42,101 nt of DNA from Treponema sp. (GTDB lineage Bacteria; Spirochaetota; Spirochaetia; Treponematales; Breznakiellaceae), in assembly GCA_031267685.1 (NCBI GenBank), contig JAIRYV010000095.1, forward strand, positions 1-42,101, read 5' to 3'. Below the pieces are notes generated by a model that made no database searches, was not told the DNA's origin, and was given only the letters and a program-made list of their open reading frames with translations. This document shows, one piece after another, positions 1 to 8,946 of this stretch (the first letter of the stretch is position 1; every line of letters starts with the position of its first letter). A program made the position numbers and the translations under genes.

Positions 1-115
1 TCCACTTCTAGTTAGAAGATTCCTCCACTTCTAGTTAGAAGATTCCTCCACTTCTAGTTAGAAGATTCCTCCACTTCTAGTTAGAAGATTCCTCCACTTC
101 TAGTTAGAAGATTCC
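1..115. repeat. 23-bp palindromic tandem array (5 copies)
   Basis: Five identical head-to-tail copies of a 23-bp unit (starts 1, 24, 47, 70, 93) with no spacers. Each unit holds the inverted repeat CTTCTA-GT-TAGAAG, so each copy can form a 6-bp hairpin. The array is cut by the window edge, so the true copy number is unknown. It lies downstream of the minus-strand CorC/HlyC gene. The period and copy number equal those of the array at 4870, but the sequence is different. No coding role is apparent. Confidence 0.95.
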
Positions 116-164
116 TCCGTTAACTAGCAGGTTGCTCTGTTCTTATTCTTACTTGTTGACAGTG

Positions 165-200
165 CAAACGCTCCCACTCGTTTATCTGAGAGAGCGTTTG
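165..200 (-). terminator. Hairpin after the CorC/HlyC gene
   Basis: Perfect 9-bp inverted repeat CAAACGCTC (165-173) / GAGCGTTTG (192-200) with an 18-nt loop, just past the minus-strand stop at 207. No T-run follows on the minus strand, so it may be a weak or factor-assisted terminator or an mRNA 3'-end stabiliser. Confidence 0.45.
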
Positions 201-206
201 GCTTCT

Positions 207-1514
207 TCACAGCAGATAGACTAGCGCAGTCTCAAGCCGGTGTTCCCGAATTGTCAGAACCTCAATGCGTAAACCACAGTCTTCAAGGATCGGGGTCTGG
301 CCGTCATCAGGTATCTGCCCAAGCAGGCTAAACACAAAGCCGGCAACCGTATCGTATTCATCAACAGGCAGGGGTAGGCTTACCGCAGCGGCCAGCTTTT
401 CTAGCGGCGCTGCCCCACTCACCCGCCACAGACGCGGTTCGATCTGCTCAATAAGCGGCCTTTCCGGGGGAACCGAGCTGTCATCCTCCAAATCCCCAAC
501 CAGTTCCTCAAGCAAATCACTCATAGTAACAATGCCGCTCATGCCGCCGTACTCGTCCAGCACTACCGCAAAGTGGTTACGCTTCTTCTTCATGTTGTTA
601 AACAGCATGTCGGTTCGCACTGAACGGGGTACAAACTGCGCAGGCCGAACCGCCTGCTGTAGCACGGTTTCTCGGCAGCGGTCTTTGAGGTAAAGATAGT
701 CCTTCACACTCAAGATGCCAGTAATCTCATCGCATGAATCAGCACAGATGGGGTAGTAGCTATGCCGGTTTTCGATGATCGTCCTTTCCCATGTTTCATC
801 GTCGTCCCTGAGCCAGAGCAGAATAACGTCAAGCCGGTGGGTCATCACTTCACCTGCAATCTTGTTATTAAACTCGAACACCCGATGAATGATTTCCTGC
901 TCCTGTTCCTCAATAGCGCCCTTCTCGCTGCCCGCGTCAACGAGCATACGGATGCCTTCTTCGGTTATCTCCTCCTCCTCTGCGTCAGGATCAATGTGAA
1001 TCAGGCGTAACAGGGTGTTAGTTGAGCGCGTTAAGAGCCATACCACTGGCGCAAAGATGCGGGAGATGAATGTGATGATGCCCGACATGGCAAAGGCCAG
1101 GGTTTCGGCTTTCTTCATTGCAATCCGTTTAGGCACGAGTTCTCCTAGTACTAGCGTGAAGAAGGAGAGAATAAAGGTGATGAGTACCACAGCTATCGCA
1201 TCCAGTGTATCTATGGGTATTGTAACACCGCGGGCCACAAGCATATTAACGAGCTTCTCAGAGAAGTTGTCCGCGGCAAAGGCGCTGCCGAGAAAGCCCG
1301 ACAGAGTGATACCGACTTGTATAGTGGCGAGAAACTTTGCCGGTTCTCTGGTTAAGGTAAGGAGCCGCTTTGCGCGCTTGTCGCCGCCGCTGGAAAGTTT
1401 CTCAAGTTTGGTTTCATTAACCGACAGTAGGGCGATTTCCGCGCACGCGAAAACTGCGTTTACCATGATAAGAACAAGCTGCAAAAGCAACTGCCATAAA
1501 AGCGGGTCCTCCAT
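207..1514 (-). CDS. CorC/HlyC-type membrane protein with CNNM and CBS domains
   Basis: Predicted inner-membrane protein of 435 aa, the usual size for the HlyC/CorC family. The N-terminal ~190 residues form a hydrophobic DUF21/CNNM domain with the family signature GELVPKRIA. A pair of CBS domains follows (about 205-335; EVMTHRLDVILL and FAVVLDEYGGMSGIVT are typical) and then a C-terminal CorC_HlyC domain (about 350-430). Family members are linked to divalent cation (Mg/Co) transport or its regulation; older haemolysin names are often misleading. The ATG at 1514 shares one base with the TAA of purD upstream, so translation is probably coupled to purD. The family assignment is firm; the transported ion is not known. 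Confidence 0.9.
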   Translation of the reverse strand: MEDPLLWQLLLQLVLIMVNAVFACAEIALLSVNETKLEKLSSGGDKRAKRLLTLTREPAKFLATIQVGITLSGFLGSAFAADNFSEKLVNMLVARGVTIPIDTLDAIAVVLITFILSFFTLVLGELVPKRIAMKKAETLAFAMSGIITFISRIFAPVVWLLTRSTNTLLRLIHIDPDAEEEEITEEGIRMLVDAGSEKGAIEEQEQEIIHRVFEFNNKIAGEVMTHRLDVILLWLRDDDETWERTIIENRHSYYPICADSCDEITGILSVKDYLYLKDRCRETVLQQAVRPAQFVPRSVRTDMLFNNMKKKRNHFAVVLDEYGGMSGIVTMSDLLEELVGDLEDDSSVPPERPLIEQIEPRLWRVSGAAPLEKLAAAVSLPLPVDEYDTVAGFVFSLLGQIPDDGQTPILEDCGLRIEVLTIREHRLETALVYLL

Positions 1515-2794
1515 TATAGTACACTCCCAATGTCTTTTCTGAATGTCATGTTATCAAAGCTGAGCGCCTCAAGCGCTGTGTATGCTTGTTTCCGTGCTAT
1601 AGACGCATCGTGTCCATAAGCCGATACTGCGAAGACTCTGCCACCAGCAGTGTACAAGTCTGTCCCCTGTAGTTCTGCGCCGGCAACGAAGAGTCGCGCA
1701 TTGGTAGGGGCAAAGCGTGTGCGGTCTATGCGGATCAAGTCGCCTTGGTGGTATGCGCCCGGGTATCCATCCGCGACTGCGACTGGGGCGCAAACCGCGC
1801 CACTTTTCCACGCAAGAGGGAACTCAGCAAGGCTGCCGTCCAGCATGGCAAGGCAGAGTTGCGCAAAGTCGGCGTCCATAAGCGGCAGCACGGCTTGTGT
1901 TTCAGGATCGCCAAGGCGTGCGTTGTATTCAAGCAAGTAACAGGTTCCTCTGTGTATCATAAGCCCGAAGAAGATAAAGCCCCGATAGTCAAAGCCTTCG
2001 GTTTCCATGCCCCGAAGCGTTGGCTCAAGAATGTGTCTAATAAAATCCTCCTGCGCCATAGGGGAAAAGTCCGGGACTGGCGCGATGGCTCCCATGCCGC
2101 CCGTGTTTGGACCGGTGTTACCGTCAAAACGGCGCTTGTGATCCCTCGCTGCAACAAAGGGCCGGATCACCCCGCGTACGCCCGGACGCACACTCACCGC
2201 TGCCAGCACTGACACTTCCCGGCCATCAAGGAATTCCTCGATAAGCACGGTTTTACCCGCCTCACCCAATGTTCTTTCCTGCATTAACGATAAGAGCGCC
2301 TCCTTTGACTGGGCAATGGTTTCCGCGATAAGCACGCCCTTACCAGCAGCAAGCCCATCAGCCTTGATTACGAGCTTTTGCTCCGGCGCCAGTGTCTCCA
2401 AGTACAACAGCGCCTCACGGTACTCCGAGAAAGCGCGGCTCTTTGCAGCACGAACCCCATAGCGGGCCATAAAGTCCTTTGAAAAAGCCTTACTGGCCTC
2501 AAGGCGCGCCGCATTTTTATCCGGTCCAATGATCGCCAGACCGGACTTACGGAACTGATCAACGATTCCCTCGGCCAGCGGCGCTTCTGGCCCCACGACC
2601 GTGAGCGCGATTCCTTCAGTTTGAGCAAAGGCAATGGCCTCTTCTCCCACCAACGCTCTGTTTTCGCACTTTGCTTCAAGCGCCGTGCCGCCGTTTCCGG
2701 GCGCAACAAAGACCTTCTCAACCAGCTCTGACTCGGCGAGCTTCCACGCAATAGCGTGTTCTCGTCCGCCGCCTCCAATAAGCAATACCTTCAC
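1514..2794 (-). CDS. purD: Phosphoribosylamine--glycine ligase
   Basis: GAR synthetase, second step of de novo purine synthesis: joins glycine to 5-phosphoribosylamine using ATP, in the cytoplasm. The 426 aa match the family length. Visible signatures are the N-terminal dinucleotide-like MKVLLIGGGGREHA, the ATP-grasp motif GPNTGGMGAIAPV and the metal-site motif NARLGDPETQ. The start is GTG at 2794, preceded at 3 nt by GGAGGA (2798-2803). It is the first gene of a two-gene unit with the CorC/HlyC gene, overlapping by one base. A good sigma-70 promoter lies at 2812-2840. No other purine genes are in the window. Confidence 0.96.
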   Translation of the reverse strand: MKVLLIGGGGREHAIAWKLAESELVEKVFVAPGNGGTALEAKCENRALVGEEAIAFAQTEGIALTVVGPEAPLAEGIVDQFRKSGLAIIGPDKNAARLEASKAFSKDFMARYGVRAAKSRAFSEYREALLYLETLAPEQKLVIKADGLAAGKGVLIAETIAQSKEALLSLMQERTLGEAGKTVLIEEFLDGREVSVLAAVSVRPGVRGVIRPFVAARDHKRRFDGNTGPNTGGMGAIAPVPDFSPMAQEDFIRHILEPTLRGMETEGFDYRGFIFFGLMIHRGTCYLLEYNARLGDPETQAVLPLMDADFAQLCLAMLDGSLAEFPLAWKSGAVCAPVAVADGYPGAYHQGDLIRIDRTRFAPTNARLFVAGAELQGTDLYTAGGRVFAVSAYGHDASIARKQAYTALEALSFDNMTFRKDIGSVL

Positions 2795-2811
2795 AAATCC
2801 TCCATATAGTT

Positions 2812-2840
2812 ATTCTAACATTATGTCTGTTTTGCGACAA
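2812..2840 (-). promoter_or_regulatory. purD promoter
   Basis: On the minus strand TTGTCG (2840-2835), a 17-nt spacer, then TAGAAT (2817-2812). The ribosome binding site GGAGGA and the GTG start follow. It is divergent from, and adjacent to, the uvrC promoter. Confidence 0.6.
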
Positions 2841-2846
2841 TACAAC

Positions 2847-2875
2847 TCAACATTAAGCTATAACTGTGTTACATT
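2847..2875 (+). promoter_or_regulatory. uvrC promoter, possibly leaderless
   Basis: TCAACA (2847-2852), 17-nt spacer, TACATT (2870-2875). Only six nucleotides separate the -10-like box from the GTG start at 2882, and no Shine-Dalgarno sequence is present. The mRNA may therefore start at or next to the start codon. Confidence 0.4.
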
Positions 2876-2881
2876 ATAGGT

Positions 2882-4843
2882 GTGGAAAAAAGTGAAAGCC
2901 TTGAGCAATATACCTCCCTCAAAGCCATTGCCCATGATGCACCCCTTGAGCCAGGCGTCTATCTTTGGCGGGACAGTGGCGATACAGTCATCTATATTGG
3001 TAAGGCCAAGGTACTGCGGAACCGTCTACGCTCTTACTTTACGGGGAAGAAGGACGCAAAAACTGCCACGCTCCTGAAACACGCTGTTGCCATCGAAACC
3101 ATCATCACGACCAATGAGTATGAGGCTTTGTTGCTTGAAAACACGCTCATTAAGCAGTTCTGGCCCCGCTACAACATTGCTCTCAAGGACGATAAAACCT
3201 ATCCCATGGTACGGATCAGTGCCGAGGGTTTCCCGCGAGTATCCAAGACACGACGGATCATTAAGGATGGTTCGCGCTACTTTGGCCCGTTTCCTAACGG
3301 CAGGGCAGTGGATACCTTGCTGGCACTTGTGGAAAAGCTCTATCCACTGCGGAAGTGTCAGATACTTCGTAAGAGAAAAACCCCGTGTATGTACTATCAT
3401 ATTGGCCGATGCAGTGGGCCATGTTGCGGCAGAATCAACGAAGAAGCCTATGAAGCGATTATCAGCCGCGCTATGCGTTTTTTTTCAGGCGATATGGAGG
3501 CGCTTATCATAGACCTTACGGTTCAGATGCACCAAGAGGCTGCAGCGCTTCACTTTGAGAAGGCAGTGGACTTCCGCGATGCGATAGTGGCCATTGAAAG
3601 CCTTGCGCCAGAAAACGCAGTGGTTGACTTTGACCCGGAAAGCCGTGATTACATTGCTTGGGCAAGTGAAGGCACTCTCACCACGTTTGCAGTTTTTTCT
3701 TTGCGCGATGGCAAGATGCAAGGCCGGGAACTCTTCCGCACTCGTTCCGCAGCTACAGAGGAAGAATCCCTCGAAACGTTTGTCGCTGCCTATTATACGC
3801 CGGAACGTCCGCCGCCAGCACGAATCTTTATCCAACCAGAACTTCATAGAGAGAAGAACGATACGCCCAGCCGTGTACTCCTCCAAAACTGGTTTACCGG
3901 AACCTTTGGGCGCACACCAGCGCTGCTTGCGCCCAGCGAAAAGCGACATGAGGCAGTGCTGGCTATGGCCAGACAGAACGCGCTTGATGATCTGCGACGG
4001 CGACTCAAGGAGCGCGGCGCCGGGCCAGCGCTGGACGAACTCGCACGGGCGCTGGGCTTGCATACGCGGCCAGTTCATATTGAAGGCTTTGATATTGCCC
4101 AGCTTGATGGAAAGCATCCAGTGGCATCGCTCATCTCGTTCAGGAATGGCGTACCAGACAAGAAAAACTACCGTGTCTTCAAGCTGCGGACTGTAGTAGG
4201 CGTGGTTGATGACTTTGCCGCTATGCGCGAGGTAGTGCGCCGTCGTTACGCGCGGCTTCTGCGGGAAGGCGCGGAACTGCCTGACCTTATCCTCATTGAC
4301 GGCGGTATAGGGCAGGTGAACGCGGCTAAGGGCGTACTGGATGAGTTAGGGATTAGCTGCGACATTGTAGGGCTTGCCAAGCGGGAAGAGGCGCTTTATC
4401 TTCCCCATACAACAGAGCCGATACGGCTTTCCCAGCGTTCGGATGGCCTTAAAGTGTTACAGTTCGTACGTGATGAAACGCACCGTTTTGCCACGACCTT
4501 AAACCAGAAGCTTCGTTCAAAAGACCTTGCCTTTTCGCGGCTAGAAGCGGTGAAAGGTGTTGGTCCAAAGAAAGCTGCTGCACTTATGAAGCGCTATCGT
4601 AACCTGGCTTCTATAGCTGCTGCGAGTGTTACGGACATTAGAGCCGCTGCCGTACTTAACGAGAACACGGCGCTAGCAATCAAAGCCGCAGTGTCAGAGG
4701 CGCTGTCCTTACAAAACAAGCCGCCACAGGCGCGAGGTTGTGGAGATGGGAGTGTGGGCAAGTCTCTGGCGCTGCTTGTAATGGAAGACAGCGCGGCTGA
4801 ATCTGCTGTAGCTGAAACGCCGCCTGATTATGCCAAAGCATAG
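2882..4843 (+). CDS. uvrC: Excinuclease ABC subunit C
   Basis: Dual-incision nuclease of nucleotide excision repair; cuts 3' then 5' of the lesion held by UvrB. Domains in order: GIY-YIG nuclease (G25VY and YIG38-40), Cys cluster C159, C169, C177, C181 matching the [4Fe-4S] site known in UvrC, a UVR motif near 195-230, the RNase H-like 5' nuclease (about 385-540, including DLILIDGGIGQVNAA) and helix-hairpin-helix near 560-620 (VKGVGPKKAAALMKRY). At 653 aa it is slightly long: about 45 residues after the HhH, ending TPPDYAKA, look like a non-conserved tail. Start GTG at 2882 has no ribosome binding site. It is divergent from purD and followed by a palindromic array. Confidence 0.96.
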   Translation: MEKSESLEQYTSLKAIAHDAPLEPGVYLWRDSGDTVIYIGKAKVLRNRLRSYFTGKKDAKTATLLKHAVAIETIITTNEYEALLLENTLIKQFWPRYNIALKDDKTYPMVRISAEGFPRVSKTRRIIKDGSRYFGPFPNGRAVDTLLALVEKLYPLRKCQILRKRKTPCMYYHIGRCSGPCCGRINEEAYEAIISRAMRFFSGDMEALIIDLTVQMHQEAAALHFEKAVDFRDAIVAIESLAPENAVVDFDPESRDYIAWASEGTLTTFAVFSLRDGKMQGRELFRTRSAATEEESLETFVAAYYTPERPPPARIFIQPELHREKNDTPSRVLLQNWFTGTFGRTPALLAPSEKRHEAVLAMARQNALDDLRRRLKERGAGPALDELARALGLHTRPVHIEGFDIAQLDGKHPVASLISFRNGVPDKKNYRVFKLRTVVGVVDDFAAMREVVRRRYARLLREGAELPDLILIDGGIGQVNAAKGVLDELGISCDIVGLAKREEALYLPHTTEPIRLSQRSDGLKVLQFVRDETHRFATTLNQKLRSKDLAFSRLEAVKGVGPKKAAALMKRYRNLASIAAASVTDIRAAAVLNENTALAIKAAVSEALSLQNKPPQARGCGDGSVGKSLALLVMEDSAAESAVAETPPDYAKA

Positions 4844-4869
4844 AAGCATAGTCGAGATGAACGGCGATC

Positions 4870-4983
4870 CTATGTGTCTTCTCACACATAGACTATGTGT
4901 CTCTTCACACATAGACTATGTGTCTCTTCACACATAGTCTATGTGTCTTTTCACACATAGACTATGTGTCTTCTCACACATAG
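4870..4983. repeat. 23-bp palindromic tandem array (5 copies)
   Basis: Five 22-bp units at 4870, 4893, 4916, 4939 and 4962, separated by a single A or T, giving a 23-bp period. Each unit is CTATGTGT - 6-nt loop - ACACATAG, an 8-bp perfect hairpin. Arms are identical in all five copies while the loop varies (CTTCTC, CTCTTC, CTTTTC), showing conservation of the stem over the loop. It lies 26 bp after the uvrC stop and could act as an mRNA 3' structure, a protein-binding array, or both. Confidence 0.95.
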
Positions 4984-5199
4984 TCTATACAGGTATTGAT
5001 ATGAAAAGATGCCATCAGCGGCAGTATGGAGGTTCGGATATGAGCCGCTGACCACAATAAACAGCACAGAAAGGTTCACTGGTAGTTCATGACAGAAGAT
5101 GCCCGTATCAAGCTCAAACACCTTTACCCAAAATTAAACCTTTAGGACTTATAAGGCTAAGCTCGTCTCTGACGCTAGATCATTCGTTCAGTCTTTCGT
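4984..5199. other. Intergenic stretch between array and mazG
   Basis: No convincing gene. It holds one perfect 8-bp inverted repeat TCAGCGGC (5015-5022) / GCCGCTGA (5044-5051). A short ATG reading frame at 5089-5145 (begins MTEDARIKLKHLYPKLN) has no ribosome binding site and ends after 18 codons; it could be a gene remnant but I cannot support it as a gene. Confidence 0.5.
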
Positions 5200-5205
5200 T
5201 ATACT
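5200..5205 (+). promoter_or_regulatory. -10-like box directly before mazG
   Basis: TATACT ends 7 nt before the mazG ATG. There is no Shine-Dalgarno sequence between them. The matching -35 is poor. Consistent with a leaderless transcript but weak on its own. Confidence 0.35.
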
Positions 5206-5212
5206 TTCGTTT

Positions 5213-6067
5213 ATGGCAGAAAAACCTGAATCTGAAACAAGAGCCTTCAAAGACTTGTATGACATTGTTATCCGTTTACGTGCGCCGGACGGCTGCCCTT
5301 GGGATCGAGAACAGACCCCGCTCAGTCTCCGTAGTGATTTAATAGAAGAAACGTATGAATGTGTCGAGGCTATTGAGGAGCAAGACTCTGAACATATCAA
5401 GGAAGAACTGGGCGATGTCTTCCTCGTTACAACTATGCTGGCGTATATGCACGAGCAGGAGGGACACTTCTCTGTGGCTGATGTGCTTGAGACTGTCTCA
5501 CAAAAGCTCGTGCGGCGACATCCTCATGTTTTTGGTAACGAAACGGTTAAGGATAGCGCTGAGGTACTGCGAAACTGGGCGCGGATTAAGGTCGATCAGG
5601 AAGGACGAAAGCCTAAAGAGTCAATACTTGACGAGGTGCATAGGGGGCTGCCTCCTCTGGAACGCGCCTATAAGCTCCAGAAAAAGGCAGCTAAGGTCGG
5701 CTTTGACTGGTTATTGGTAAAGGGTATCTACGAAAAACTTGAGGAAGAGCTAAACGAGAGTAGAGAAGCAACGGATGCGCTTGCTGAACAGACTACAGAG
5801 GAAGGTAAAAAAATCGCGCAAGCTCATCTTGAGGAGGAGCTGGGCGATGTACTGTTTGTGGTGGTGAACCTCTGCCGTTTCCTCAGGGTTGATCCGTCAA
5901 TTGCGTTGGCCCGGGCAAATAGCAAATTTTCCCGTCGCTTCACGTTTATCGAGCAGCGTATGAAAGAACGCAACAGAAAAATGAACAGAGAACATATTGA
6001 ACTGATGGAAGACCTCTGGCATGAAGCTAAACGCTATGAGACGGACAATGCTCCAAGCAAACGATAA
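5213..6067 (+). CDS. mazG: Nucleoside triphosphate pyrophosphohydrolase MazG
   Basis: Hydrolyses (d)NTPs to NMP and pyrophosphate, a house-cleaning and stress-modulating enzyme of the cytoplasm. At 284 aa it has the tandem two-domain MazG layout. The first domain has LRAPDGCPWDREQT, the metal-binding E45 E46 region and E64ELGD68. The second domain carries the motif HLEEELGDVLFVVVNLCRF near residues 205-225. No ribosome binding site precedes the ATG; a TATACT box lies 7 nt upstream. The 3' end overlaps the following cation efflux gene, so the two are likely cotranscribed and translationally coupled. Confidence 0.95.
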   Translation: MAEKPESETRAFKDLYDIVIRLRAPDGCPWDREQTPLSLRSDLIEETYECVEAIEEQDSEHIKEELGDVFLVTTMLAYMHEQEGHFSVADVLETVSQKLVRRHPHVFGNETVKDSAEVLRNWARIKVDQEGRKPKESILDEVHRGLPPLERAYKLQKKAAKVGFDWLLVKGIYEKLEEELNESREATDALAEQTTEEGKKIAQAHLEEELGDVLFVVVNLCRFLRVDPSIALARANSKFSRRFTFIEQRMKERNRKMNREHIELMEDLWHEAKRYETDNAPSKR

Positions 6068-6974
6068 AGCGCGCCTTATTAAAGTTGCCTCGCTTATTGC
6101 TCTGGTGGGGAATCTGTTTCTTTCCAGTCTGAAGATCAGTTTTGGTCTGTACATAGAAAGTCTTGCTGTGCTTGGAGATGGCATTGATTCGGCTGTGGAT
6201 GTGTGTATTGCCGGGTTGTCTCTGGCTATAGCTGCGGTAATTTCGCGGCCTGCTGACGCGGAACACCCTTGGGGACATGGCCGGGCGGAAACGGTGGCAA
6301 CTGCGCTCTTGTCCTTCGCCCTGTTCTTTGCTGGCGCCCAGCTCGTACTGAGTTCTGTGTCCCAACTCTTCGCTGGCGAGGCGCGTCCGGCGCCAGATAC
6401 AGCCGCGCTCGTGGTAACGCTCGTCTCCATTGTGGGTAAGTTTGCCCTTGCGTGGACTCTGCGCGTTCTGGGGAACAAGGCTGATTCATCCATGCTTAGG
6501 GCTAATGCGAAGAATATGCTCGCTGATGTGGGCATTTCGCTTGCCGTGCTGGTGGGACTGTTCCTTTCACGGTTGAGCGGCATTGGAGCAATTGATAGTG
6601 TTGTGGCGCTTCTTGTAGGACTGTGGGTGATCAAGGCTGCTATTGAGATTTTCCTGGAAACAAACCTTGAACTCATGGATGGCAGTAGCAAAGAATCCTA
6701 CCATGTTGTGTTTGAGGCGGTTCATTCGGTACGCGGTGCGGGGAATCCTCATCGCACGCGTATGAGGCGTATTGCCGGTCTCTGGGACATTGATATTGAT
6801 ATTGAGGTTGATCCCGCGCTCACGGTGAGGGAGGCGCATACAATCGCAGAAGCAGTTGAAAAAGCTATCAAGGAACGGGTAGAAGTGTACGATATTATGA
6901 TCCATGTGGAACCAATTGGAGATAGTACGGATCGCCACGATGAAGGTTTTGGATTGCGTGAACACCAAGTCTAA
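6021..6974 (+). CDS. Cation diffusion facilitator family transporter
   Basis: Inner-membrane divalent metal (Zn/Co/Fe/Mn-type) exporter using proton antiport. Family markers: LGDGIDSAVD with D56 and D60 in the TM2 metal site, H82PWGH86GRAE after TM2, several hydrophobic segments, and a cytoplasmic C-terminal domain ending in DIMIHVEP. From ATG 6021 the protein is 317 aa and overlaps mazG by 47 bp. In-frame ATGs at 6036 and 6048 are possible; starting at 6048 (MLQANDKARL) would put the first residues just before TM1 and give 308 aa. None has a strong ribosome binding site. The metal cannot be read from sequence. Confidence 0.9.
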   Translation: MKLNAMRRTMLQANDKARLIKVASLIALVGNLFLSSLKISFGLYIESLAVLGDGIDSAVDVCIAGLSLAIAAVISRPADAEHPWGHGRAETVATALLSFALFFAGAQLVLSSVSQLFAGEARPAPDTAALVVTLVSIVGKFALAWTLRVLGNKADSSMLRANAKNMLADVGISLAVLVGLFLSRLSGIGAIDSVVALLVGLWVIKAAIEIFLETNLELMDGSSKESYHVVFEAVHSVRGAGNPHRTRMRRIAGLWDIDIDIEVDPALTVREAHTIAEAVEKAIKERVEVYDIMIHVEPIGDSTDRHDEGFGLREHQV

Positions 6975-6988
6975 AATTGAGGGTAATC

Positions 6989-8914
6989 ATGGCGCAAAAC
7001 GTTGATTCCTCTTCTCTGTATTCGATTTTGCTCGGGTACGCACAGAAAAAACATACTCCTATCATAGAAGTAGATGGGTTTCTTGACTTTCTTGAACGGT
7101 ATGTTAAACACCATGCTAACGAACAGTCGGAATGGGTGAACTGGACAACAGGAACAAGAACCAAATTCTGGGAGGAGCTGAAGCAGCTTACTGACGCGGG
7201 AATCTGTAGCTTTCAGGAGAAAGGTAAGTTTCGTTCCCTGTATCTCCCCAAGTACTGCACCACCATAATAGAGAATATTTACCATGCCAACTTGGAGCCG
7301 TCGGAAAAGGAAAAGGAAAAGATTCCTCCGTTTCCCAGTGTAATCTCTCTGAAAATCTCTTTACCTCCAGAATCATTCACTTTTATTGACGTGGATGACT
7401 TGGCCACGCAACTAGAAGATCCCCCTGCCGAAGACGCGCTTATTAACATGACGTTCTCCAATTCACTTAGTTCCATACTGTTTCTTGGCTCAACAATAGC
7501 TAACAACGAATTTCTGGAAGCGGCGTTTGTGCGGGTGAGGTATCATCTGATGAAGGACTTAAACTATGAGTTTTTTCAGAAGAAGCTCAGTCATTACTTT
7601 CATGGAAAGGAAGAGTATCCACGGGGTATGTTGACTAAACTCATCGAAAAGCCTCGCGAGGTTGCTAGCGATCTCTTGGAAGGCGAGGAAAACGCATATC
7701 TCTTATGGCTTTCGTTCTGCAGTGAAGTAAAGAATGATCTGGAAAATAAAAAGCTGCTTTCCTCTGATGAGAATACGGTTCTGCAAGCCACCTATATCAT
7801 AGAACAATTCAACTCGTTTTATAACAAAATCGCTAAAAAGAGGAAGGATAAAGAATACGCTTTTCATGAGTTGTTTGTCTTGCTTGGGAGACCTCCTTAT
7901 TTGTTTAAGGCTGGACAGATTACCGAATTTGTAGGCAATGATGGTAAGCCCCTGTTGATGGTACATTACACCCACCAAGAACTATTCGACTACATTGATG
8001 GCATAAGTACGGTGAAAGAAGACATAGTTCCGCAGCTTATCACTATTAGTGATCAAGAAAATACTGGGCAATGGTATATCTTGAAACAGAGGTTTCCCCT
8101 GCTCTGTATTCGCTATTTGCTTGATGCCCAGCCGATTCTTAAAAACGCGATTGTTGACCACTGGGAAGATGTCTTGCTGGAATATGAAACCGAAGAATCC
8201 ATGACTGATTCCAGTATGTTTGAAGTTATACTCTGGCGTTATCTCCATTCTCTGATTCCGCCCCTTGCCGCGATGCTGGAGTATAAACAGATATTCCAGC
8301 TCTACCAGGAAATGAACAACTCATGGGATGGCTATACGGAATTTGCCAAGCTGTTTAACAAGGATACGAGTAAGTTATATCCGCTTTCGACTCTGCTCTT
8401 TTTCAATCAAAAACACCTATTAAGCGAGGCTCAGGAACGATTGCCCTGGCTGTATGCGTTCCCCTTTATTGGAAAGATTATCCGCTTTTTTCGGAAACAA
8501 AAGACGAAAACGAGAAGCAGTCAGCAATCCACTCCCATTCAATCTACAGCCTCGAAAGAAGGTGGTCCTGCTACAATCAAGTCGGTGTGTAGCAAACTTG
8601 AGGCTGCGTTGGTTCCTGAAGGCTATACTGCAGAGTGGTATCTGATACGCTTGTACGAGAAGTGGGCGAAACCGTTCAAAAAAAATGAGAAAATGGATGA
8701 AATGAACAGACTAATTCGTAACCGGATACGCCGGAACGCCTCCCTGTATAAGCCATCGCAGATAAACGAGGCTTTCCTTGACGAAATTGCTAATGGTTTA
8801 ATCGAGGATTCACTCTCACTGAAACATCTGGATCAGGATAGTCTTAAACTATACATCAAGTTGTATACCCTGAAGTTGTTACGCAATATGCAACGCAGTG
8901 GATTCAGGGCTTGA
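6989..8914 (+). CDS. Conserved-looking protein of unknown function (641 aa)
   Basis: I do not recognise a family. Start ATG 6989 is chosen because GAGGG lies 6 nt upstream; an upstream in-frame TTG at 6977 lacks support. The protein is soluble, rich in aromatic, Glu and Lys residues and apparently mostly helical; no signal peptide or convincing membrane segment. A basic, low-complexity linker (KTKTRSSQQSTPIQSTAS, about residues 500-520) separates a ~500-residue body from a ~125-residue helical C-terminus, which begins about ATIKSVCSKLEAALVPEGYT. It starts 14 bp after the cation efflux gene, so may be in the same transcript, and is followed by the GatB-asparaginase fusion after 32 bp. Probably lineage-restricted. 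Confidence 0.8.
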   Translation: MAQNVDSSSLYSILLGYAQKKHTPIIEVDGFLDFLERYVKHHANEQSEWVNWTTGTRTKFWEELKQLTDAGICSFQEKGKFRSLYLPKYCTTIIENIYHANLEPSEKEKEKIPPFPSVISLKISLPPESFTFIDVDDLATQLEDPPAEDALINMTFSNSLSSILFLGSTIANNEFLEAAFVRVRYHLMKDLNYEFFQKKLSHYFHGKEEYPRGMLTKLIEKPREVASDLLEGEENAYLLWLSFCSEVKNDLENKKLLSSDENTVLQATYIIEQFNSFYNKIAKKRKDKEYAFHELFVLLGRPPYLFKAGQITEFVGNDGKPLLMVHYTHQELFDYIDGISTVKEDIVPQLITISDQENTGQWYILKQRFPLLCIRYLLDAQPILKNAIVDHWEDVLLEYETEESMTDSSMFEVILWRYLHSLIPPLAAMLEYKQIFQLYQEMNNSWDGYTEFAKLFNKDTSKLYPLSTLLFFNQKHLLSEAQERLPWLYAFPFIGKIIRFFRKQKTKTRSSQQSTPIQSTASKEGGPATIKSVCSKLEAALVPEGYTAEWYLIRLYEKWAKPFKKNEKMDEMNRLIRNRIRRNASLYKPSQINEAFLDEIANGLIEDSLSLKHLDQDSLKLYIKLYTLKLLRNMQRSGFRA

Positions 8915-8946
8915 TTGCTTGAGTCAGCGCTGATTAAATCAAACCT

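Noticed and set aside
1-115. CRISPR array
   Set aside because: Units are contiguous with no spacers, and no cas gene is in the window; the same holds for the arrays at 4870, 18892 and 26902.
5089-5145. 18-codon frame MTEDARIKLKHLYPKLN...
   Set aside because: No ribosome binding site and an early stop; perhaps a remnant, but too short to support.
5897-6691. 264-aa minus-strand frame opposite mazG and the cation efflux gene
   Set aside because: Overlaps two well-supported genes on the other strand and has shadow-like composition.
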